Assembly: GCF_036088315.1 (NCBI RefSeq)
Contig: NZ_CP107996.1
Location: 5,508,501-5,572,500, forward strand
DNA from: Streptomyces sp. NBC_00344
GTDB lineage: Bacteria > Actinomycetota > Actinomycetes > Streptomycetales > Streptomycetaceae
Direction: 5' to 3'
Length of the DNA stretch: 64,000 nt
Positions 59,059 to 64,000 of this stretch are shown piece by piece. The stretch's first letter is position 1, and each line of letters opens with the position of its first letter. A program made the translations under genes and the position numbers. Below the pieces are notes generated by a model, which saw nothing but the letters and a program-made list of their open reading frames with translations, was not told the origin of the DNA and did no database searches.

Positions 59059-59856
59059 ATGAGCGATGTACTGGAGCTGCTGGACGTATCCGTGGTCCGC
59101 GACGGACGTGCTCTGGTGGACGACGTCTCCTGGGCGGTGAAGGAGGGGGAGCGCTGGGTCATCCTCGGTCCCAACGGCGCAGGCAAGACCACCCTCCTCA
59201 ACATCGCGTCCAGCTACCTCTTCCCGACCACCGGTTCCGCTTCGATCCTCGGTGAGCAGCTCGGCAGGCCCGGCACCGACGTCTTCGAGCTCCGCCCCCG
59301 TATCGGCATGGCGGGCGCCGCGATGGCCGAAAAGATGCCCAAGCGGCAGACCGTGCTCCAGGTCGTGCTCACCGCCGCCTACGGCATGACGGCCACCTGG
59401 AACGAGGACTACGAGGAGGTCGACGAGCAGCGCGCCCGGGCGTTCCTCGACCGCCTCGGCATGACCGAGTACCTGGACCGGAAGTTCGGCACCCTGTCCG
59501 AGGGCGAGCGCAAGCGCACCCTGATCGCCCGCGCGATGATGACCGACCCCGAGCTGCTGCTGCTCGACGAGCCGGCCGCCGGTCTCGACCTCGGCGGCCG
59601 CGAGGACCTGGTCCGCCGTCTCGGCCGGCTCGCTCAGGACCCGTACGCCCCCTCCATGATCATGGTGACCCACCACGTCGAGGAGATCGCCCCCGGATTC
59701 ACGCACGTCCTGATGATCCGCCAGGGCAAGGTGCTCGCCGCGGGGCCGATGGAGACCGAACTGACGTCCCGTAACCTCTCGCTCTGCTTCGGCCTGCCGC
59801 TCATCGTCGAGCAGCGGGGCGGCCGTTGGACCGCGCAGGGCCTGCCGCTCGGCTGA
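59059..59856 (+). CDS. ABC transporter ATP-binding protein
   Basis: A 265-residue single ABC ATPase: Walker A LGPNGAGKTTLLN, signature LSEGERKRTLIARAM, Walker B LLLLDEPAAGLDLGG, and switch His in MVTHHVEEIAPGF. No permease gene is adjacent. It may work with a permease encoded elsewhere or have a non-transport role. The signature reads LSEGE rather than LSGGQ. The start ATG 59059 begins MSDVLELLDVSV. Confidence 0.9.
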   Translation: MSDVLELLDVSVVRDGRALVDDVSWAVKEGERWVILGPNGAGKTTLLNIASSYLFPTTGSASILGEQLGRPGTDVFELRPRIGMAGAAMAEKMPKRQTVLQVVLTAAYGMTATWNEDYEEVDEQRARAFLDRLGMTEYLDRKFGTLSEGERKRTLIARAMMTDPELLLLDEPAAGLDLGGREDLVRRLGRLAQDPYAPSMIMVTHHVEEIAPGFTHVLMIRQGKVLAAGPMETELTSRNLSLCFGLPLIVEQRGGRWTAQGLPLG

Positions 59857-59914
59857 TCCCCTGCGGCCCCTTCGCGTACTGTCCCCGGCGCGGCCGCCGA
59901 CCTACCATGACGAT

Positions 59915-60343
59915 GTGGACATCGAGGCATGGGTGTGGTGGCTGATCGGCGCGGCCGGGCTGGGAATCCCGCTCGTGCTCACCGCCATGCCCGAGTTCGG
60001 GATGTTCGCCGTGGGCGCGCTGGCGGCAGCGGGTGTCGCGGGCCTGGGCGGCGGAGTGGTCAGCCAGGTCCTGGTCTTTGTCGTCGTGTCCGTCGCGCTG
60101 ATCGCGGTGGTACGCCCGATCGCGAACCGTCACCTCTCCCAGCAGCCCGCTCATGCGACCGGAATCGAGGCACTGAAAGGCCGTCAGGCCGTCGTGCTGG
60201 AAAGGGTCGACGGCAGCGGCGGGCGGATCAAGCTCGCCGGTGAGGTCTGGTCGGCCCGGGCTCTCGACGGTGACACCAGTTACGAACCAGGTCAGCAGGT
60301 GGACGTCGTGGAGATCGACGGCGCAACTGCCGTTGTCTTGTGA
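59915..60343 (+). CDS. NfeD-family membrane protein
   Basis: A 142-residue NfeD short-form protein. Two or three membrane helices (WWLIGAAGLGIPLVLTAMPEFG; AVGALAAAGVAGLGGG; VLVFVVVSVALIAVVRPI) are followed by an OB-fold domain with LKGRQAVVLERVDGSGGRIKLAGEVWSAR. NfeD proteins pair with SPFH/stomatin proteins to form membrane assemblies, and the SPFH gene follows directly. The start is GTG 59915. Confidence 0.9.
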   Translation: MDIEAWVWWLIGAAGLGIPLVLTAMPEFGMFAVGALAAAGVAGLGGGVVSQVLVFVVVSVALIAVVRPIANRHLSQQPAHATGIEALKGRQAVVLERVDGSGGRIKLAGEVWSARALDGDTSYEPGQQVDVVEIDGATAVVL

Positions 60344-60425
60344 CCGAACCTCTCACACGGCAGACCGAGGTCTGCGAAACTCGATCATCGGGAACTGCCG
60401 GCAATCGAAGGGCACGGGGAGCACG

Positions 60426-61391
60426 ATGCCATCCGTCATCATCGTCCTGATCATTCTGGTGGTGCTTGTCTTCATCGCCCTGATCAAGACGATCCAGGTG
60501 ATCCCGCAGGCCAGCGCTGCCATCGTCGAGCGATTCGGCCGCTACACACGCACGCTCAACGCCGGTCTCAACATCGTCGTCCCGTTCATCGACTCGATCC
60601 GCAACCGGATCGACCTCCGCGAGCAGGTCGTCCCCTTCCCGCCCCAGCCGGTGATCACCCAGGACAACCTGGTCGTCAATATCGACACGGTCATCTACTA
60701 CCAGGTGACCGACGCGCGAGCCGCGACCTACGAAGTGGCCAGCTACATCCAGGCGATCGAGCAGCTGACCGTCACCACCCTGCGCAACATCATCGGCGGC
60801 ATGGACCTCGAGCGGACCCTGACCTCCCGTGAGGAGATCAACGCGGCGCTGCGCGGAGTCCTCGACGAGGCGACCGGCAAGTGGGGCATCCGGGTCAACC
60901 GCGTCGAGCTCAAGGCGATCGAACCGCCGACCTCCATCCAGGACTCGATGGAGAAGCAGATGCGCGCCGACCGGGACAAGCGTGCCGCGATTCTGCAGGC
61001 CGAAGGTGTGCGGCAGTCCGAAATCCTGCGCGCCGAAGGCGAGAAGCAGTCCGCGATCCTGAGGGCCGAAGGTGAGGCCAAGGCATCGGCCCTGCGCGCG
61101 GAGGGCGAGGCCCAGGCGATCCGTACGGTCTTCGAGTCCATCCACGCGGGCGACGCCGACCAGAAGCTGCTCGCCTACCAGTACCTCCAGATGCTTCCGA
61201 AGATCGCCGAGGGCGACGCCAACAAGCTCTGGATCGTGCCCAGTGAGATCGGCGACGCGCTCAAGGGACTCAGTGGCGCCTTCGGCAATCTCGGTGGCGA
61301 CAGCGTCGGCTTCAACACCGGCAACGGCAAGGAACAGCAGCAGACTTCTCCGCGGCATACTCCTCCGCGGCAGGCTCCTCCGGTCGACTGA
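60426..61391 (+). CDS. SPFH/Band 7 (stomatin-like) protein
   Basis: A 321-residue stomatin/QmcA-type protein. One N-terminal membrane helix (VIIVLIILVVLVFIALIKTI) precedes the SPFH domain (VPQASAAIVERFGRYTRTLNAGL-like, VPFIDSIRNRIDLREQVVPFPP, VTQDNLVVNIDTVIYYQVTD). A long coiled coil rich in AEGE repeats (RAEGEKQSAILRAEGEAKAS) leads to a Pro/Gln-rich tail. It should oligomerise at the inner membrane together with the adjacent NfeD protein. The start is ATG 60426. Confidence 0.92.
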   Translation: MPSVIIVLIILVVLVFIALIKTIQVIPQASAAIVERFGRYTRTLNAGLNIVVPFIDSIRNRIDLREQVVPFPPQPVITQDNLVVNIDTVIYYQVTDARAATYEVASYIQAIEQLTVTTLRNIIGGMDLERTLTSREEINAALRGVLDEATGKWGIRVNRVELKAIEPPTSIQDSMEKQMRADRDKRAAILQAEGVRQSEILRAEGEKQSAILRAEGEAKASALRAEGEAQAIRTVFESIHAGDADQKLLAYQYLQMLPKIAEGDANKLWIVPSEIGDALKGLSGAFGNLGGDSVGFNTGNGKEQQQTSPRHTPPRQAPPVD

Positions 61392-61430
61392 CTTCCGCCC
61401 GGCCGCTTTCCGGCGGCCCGGCGAGGAGGA

Positions 61431-61462
61431 GCCCGCACCCCCCATCCAACGGGGGAGCGGGC
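61431..61462. terminator. Hairpin between SPFH and HNH genes
   Basis: A 12-bp stem with one mismatch (61431-61442 with 61451-61462) lies between converging genes, 40 bp after the SPFH stop. It is a likely terminator. Confidence 0.6.
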
Positions 61463-61517
61463 CCGTCCGCCGTCCGGCCGCACGGGGCAGCTCTGTCCAG
61501 GGGCCGCCGGGCGGGAC

Positions 61518-62021
61518 CTACGCGGTCTGCGGAAGCCAGTCCGGCAGGGCCTGCCGGTCACCGATGCCCAGCGTCAGCAGCATGGCGTCGGCAGGCGTCG
61601 GTACGAACGGCCTGCGCAGCAACGGCATTCCGGCCTGCTCCGGTGTGCGGGCCGCCTTGCGGTGATTGTCGTCGGCACAGGACGCCACCGTATTCAGCCA
61701 GGTGTCCTGGCCACCCTGGGCGCGCGGCACCACGTGGTCGACGGTGGTGGCCCGCCGACCGCAGTACGCGCACCGGTGCTGGTCCCGTATCAGCACCCCC
61801 CGTCTCGACCACGGCGCCTGTCTTCGGAAGGGCACCCGGACGTATCGGCAGAGCCTGATCACCCTGGGCACCGGAAGCTCGACAGCCGCCGCGCGAACCC
61901 GCAGGCCAGGGTGGGCCTGCTCGACGACGGCCTTGTCCTGCAGCACAAGTACCACCGCGCGGTTGAGCGTCACCGTCGACAGCGGCTCGAAGCTCGCGTT
62001 CAGAACCAGCGTGTCCCGCAT
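61518..62021 (-). CDS. HNH endonuclease domain protein
   Basis: A 167-residue protein. The N-terminal half (DTLVLNASFEPLSTVTLNRAVVLVLQDKA) is typical of a widespread actinobacterial HNH family. The HNH core is RDQHRCAYCGRRATTVDHVVPRAQGGQDTWLNTVASCADDNHRKA, with a CxxC zinc pair and the His-Asn-His residues. GGAGG lies 8 nt before ATG 62021. No methylase or toxin partner is present, so a housekeeping rather than restriction role is likely. Confidence 0.9.
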   Translation of the reverse strand: MRDTLVLNASFEPLSTVTLNRAVVLVLQDKAVVEQAHPGLRVRAAAVELPVPRVIRLCRYVRVPFRRQAPWSRRGVLIRDQHRCAYCGRRATTVDHVVPRAQGGQDTWLNTVASCADDNHRKAARTPEQAGMPLLRRPFVPTPADAMLLTLGIGDRQALPDWLPQTA

Positions 62022-62100
62022 TGTGCCCACCTCCGTGTGCCGGCCCACCCCATGGCGGGCTGGGATCAACTCTGGCCGGGCACGCGCGGATGGACAACGC

Positions 62101-62145
62101 AATAAAAAAGGCCCTGCCCTGATCTCTCCAAGACCAGGGCAGGGC
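62101..62145 (-). terminator. Intrinsic terminator with T-tract after the PEBP gene
   Basis: An 11-bp stem (62111-62121 with 62135-62145) is followed on the minus strand by CTTTTTTATT, a true U-tract, which is uncommon for this genome type. It lies 17 bp after the PEBP stop and upstream of the HNH gene, so it separates the two. Confidence 0.85.
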
Positions 62146-62161
62146 AAACAAACAGCGGCAG

Positions 62162-62698
62162 TCAGCTTTCCGCGGGCGCGGTGTATTCACCGATCAGCTG
62201 CGCACGGGCCAGCGTGTGGAACCGCAGATTGAAGCCGACCGCAGCGGGCGGTGTGTCCGCGTCGATGCCGAGCTTCTCGGTGTCCACCGCGTACACGGTG
62301 AACACATACCGGTGGTTCTCACCGGCCGGCGGCGCGGCGCCGCCGAACTCCTTCGCCCCGTAGTCGTTGCGCGCCTGGATCGCGCCTGCGGGCAGACCGT
62401 CGAACTTTCCACTGCCGGCGCCCGGCGGGAGCTCGGTCACCGTCGCCGGGACATCGAACAGTGACCAGTGCCAGAACCCGCTGCCCGTAGGCGCGTCCGG
62501 GTCGAAACACGTCACCGCGAAGCTCTTGGTCCCCGACGGATAGCCCGCCCACCGCAAATGCGGTGAGGTGTTGCCTGCGGCGTACACCTGAGCGTCCTTC
62601 AGTACCGCTCCCGGCGCGATGTCCTCGCTCACCACGGTGAACGAGGGCACCGGCGGATGAAAATCGTGGGGAAGCGGCGGCTTGCTGAGCCCGGTCAC
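62162..62698 (-). CDS. YbhB/YbcL-type phosphatidylethanolamine-binding protein
   Basis: A 178-residue PEBP/Raf-kinase-inhibitor-like protein. The ligand-pocket motif is [33 protein letters not shown], followed by [35 protein letters not shown]. No signal peptide is seen. The biological role of bacterial members is poorly known. The intrinsic terminator follows. Spo0M is upstream on the same strand, 55 bp away. Confidence 0.92.
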   Translation of the reverse strand: MTGLSKPPLPHDFHPPVPSFTVVSEDIAPGAVLKDAQVYAAGNTSPHLRWAGYPSGTKSFAVTCFDPDAPTGSGFWHWSLFDVPATVTELPPGAGSGKFDGLPAGAIQARNDYGAKEFGGAAPPAGENHRYVFTVYAVDTEKLGIDADTPPAAVGFNLRFHTLARAQLIGEYTAPAES

Positions 62699-62753
62699 GA
62701 CGGCACCTCCTGCATCGGCTGTCCAGTTCCGTGTACGACCCTAGAGGGTGCCG

Positions 62754-63536
62754 TCAGAACCAGTTGCGCCTGCCGCCGACGTCGGCGAGCCACTGGTTGA
62801 TGTATCCGGCCCAGTCGGTGCCCTGGAAGTCGTGCAGACCCACCTGGAACGCCCGGTACGAGTCACTGCCCTCGCTGAAGAGGCCCGGCTTCTTGTCCAT
62901 CTCCAGGATCACGTCCATCTCGCGATCGTCCGCGATGAAGGTCAGCTCCACCTGGTTCAGTCCGCGGTACTGCTGCGGCGGGTAGAACTCGATCTCCTGG
63001 TAGAAGGGGAGCCGCTGACGCGTGTTGCGGATGTGCCCTCGCTCCAGGTCGGCGCTCTTGAAGCGGAAGCCGAGCTGGATGAAGGCATCGAGGATCGCCT
63101 GCTGGGCCGGCAGCGGATGCACGTTGACCGGGTCCAGGTCGCCGGAGTCCAGCGCCCGCGCGATCTCCAGCTCCGTGGTCACCCCGATGTGCATGCCGCG
63201 CAGCGCCTGGCCCGCGACGCTCGAAATCGGCGTCTCCCAGGGAATCTCGAGGCCGAACGGCACCACATGCACCGCACCGGCCTTGACCTCCAGAGCCCCG
63301 CCGAGACGCAGCTTGGTGAACTCGATGTCCTGCTTGACCTCCTGCTCGCCTCCCTCGACCTCGACGCGGCCCTGAAGGCCGACCGAGAGCCCTTCGATCA
63401 GCTGGTCCACGGAACCGCCCTGGACACGCACCTCACCCTGGACGACACCGCCCGGCACGACGTTCACCTCGGTCAGCTCGGTCTCGACGGAAGCACCGCC
63501 GGCCCCCATGCTCGCGAGCAGCCTCTTGAACCCCAT
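62754..63536 (-). CDS. spo0M: Spo0M-family sporulation protein
   Basis: A 260-residue arrestin-fold protein of the Spo0M family: MGFKRLLASMGAGGASVETEL, GVVQGEVRVQGG, VEVEGGEQEVKQDIEFTKLRL, FGLEIPWETPISS and a C-terminal domain with IEFYPPQQYRGLNQVELTFIADDREMDVILEMDKKPGLF. In Bacillus Spo0M influences sporulation control; in streptomycetes its role is not settled. AGAAGGAG lies 5 nt before ATG 63536. It is divergent from the glycosylase gene. Confidence 0.9.
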   Translation of the reverse strand: MGFKRLLASMGAGGASVETELTEVNVVPGGVVQGEVRVQGGSVDQLIEGLSVGLQGRVEVEGGEQEVKQDIEFTKLRLGGALEVKAGAVHVVPFGLEIPWETPISSVAGQALRGMHIGVTTELEIARALDSGDLDPVNVHPLPAQQAILDAFIQLGFRFKSADLERGHIRNTRQRLPFYQEIEFYPPQQYRGLNQVELTFIADDREMDVILEMDKKPGLFSEGSDSYRAFQVGLHDFQGTDWAGYINQWLADVGGRRNWF

Positions 63537-63610
63537 AGTCACTCCTTCTAGATCCTGACCCCTACATACGCGCAACGCCCGTGATCGGTTCCCCGGTACG
63601 CTCGGACGCC

Positions 63611-64000
63611 ATGACCGCGAGCCTCGACCGTATGCCGCTGCCGCGTGACTTCTTCGAGCGCTCCGTGCTCGAGGTCGCCCCCGACCTCCTTGGACGCGTC
63701 CTGGTCCGTCGCACACCGGACGGTCCCATGGAACTCCGCCTGACAGAAGTCGAGGCGTACGCCGGCGAGGTCGACCCGGGGTCGCACGCCTACCGCGGCA
63801 GAACGGCCCGGAACGAAGTGATGTTCGGGCCGCCCGGCCATGTGTACGTGTACTTCACCTACGGGATGTGGCACTGCGCCAACCTGGTCTGTGGCCCCGA
63901 GGGCATGGCAAGCGGTGTTCTGCTGCGCGCGGGGGAGGTACGGGTGGGCGCCGAACTTGCGCGCAAACGTCGGATCTCGGCCCGGCATGACAAGGAACTG
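63611..64000 (+). CDS. mpg: DNA-3-methyladenine glycosylase (MPG/AAG), 3' end missing
   Basis: The first 130 codons run off the window edge. They contain [22 protein letters not shown] and the catalytic Glu in [50 protein letters not shown] is the DNA-binding face, and VLLRAGEV follows. The enzyme removes alkylated purines as the first step of base-excision repair. ATG 63611 is the first start before the conserved domain. The C-terminal third is outside the window. Confidence 0.93.
   Translation, partial: MTASLDRMPLPRDFFERSVLEVAPDLLGRVLVRRTPDGPMELRLTEVEAYAGEVDPGSHAYRGRTARNEVMFGPPGHVYVYFTYGMWHCANLVCGPEGMASGVLLRAGEVRVGAELARKRRISARHDKEL

Overview
The window is a gene-dense, very GC-rich stretch of chromosome from a Streptomyces or close relative. 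The evidence is the strong GC bias at third codon positions, frequent GTG starts, a class E sortase signal (LAETG), a ChpE-type chaplin, a Gbn-type 73-residue nucleoid protein, a Spo0M homologue and an InhA-type enoyl reductase. As far as I remember the S. coelicolor map, the gene order resembles its SCO1792-SCO1860 interval in reverse. I saw no insertion sequence, prophage, CRISPR array, tRNA or rRNA. This looks like conserved core chromosome, so the interest lies mostly in regulation and in odd enzymes.

Layout. 1-828: end of a sortase-anchored surface protein. 892-10215: cobalamin block. A B12 riboswitch (about 10090-10215) and a 24-codon upstream ORF lead a tight minus-strand operon cobD-cobQ-chlID-cobO-cobB. 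A divergent ZIP-type metal transporter and a separate cobE-cobC pair follow. 10269-11898: Pit phosphate transporter operon with a PHO box and a 27-bp-stem terminator. 12025-15840: aldolase, hydrolase, an unknown protein and a VOC protein. 16029-17726: ABC-F ATPase behind what looks like a leaderless 7-codon ORF. 18059-18280: gbn. 19233-22302: Asp23/AmaP alkaline-shock island with a divergent gene that looks like a tandem Asp23 relative. 22351-27088: SDR, GH15, SURF1, zinc-ribbon protein and DEDDh-BRCT nuclease. 27180-33646: VIT1-like transporter, sterol desaturase/lysoplasmalogenase pair, alcohol dehydrogenase, a rearranged CoA transferase and a secreted subtilase. 33894-38332: DUF485/acetate-type symporter, moaA and small membrane proteins. 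38468-42693: tyrS and tldE/tldD. 42878-44354: fabG-inhA. 44498-49458: a secreted protein, a FadR-type regulator with a divergent MFS exporter, sixA and serB. 50248-53632: an FHA-ABC exporter resembling mycobacterial Rv1747 and an SLT transglycosylase. 53908-58064: orphan queA with an SDR, a two-component system and chpE. 58148-64000: ABC ATPase, NfeD/SPFH, HNH, PEBP, spo0M and the start of a 3-methyladenine glycosylase.

How the parts work together. The cobalamin genes cover corrin amidation (cobB, cobQ), adenosylation (cobO), a chelatase I/D fusion and aminopropanol-arm chemistry (cobD, cobC). No corrin-ring methyltransferase or cobN lies here, so those steps must be encoded elsewhere or be missing. 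fabG and inhA catalyse two successive steps of fatty-acid elongation. Six Asp23/AmaP-related genes form an envelope-stress unit. Many transcription units end in long, near-perfect hairpins. The most interesting candidates are the riboswitch/upstream-ORF arrangement before cobD, the leader ORF before the ABC-F gene, a CoA transferase whose motifs are in circularly permuted order, a tandem Asp23-like protein, and a ZIP transporter with altered metal ligands inside the cobalamin block. All functions are read from sequence alone; no database search was run.
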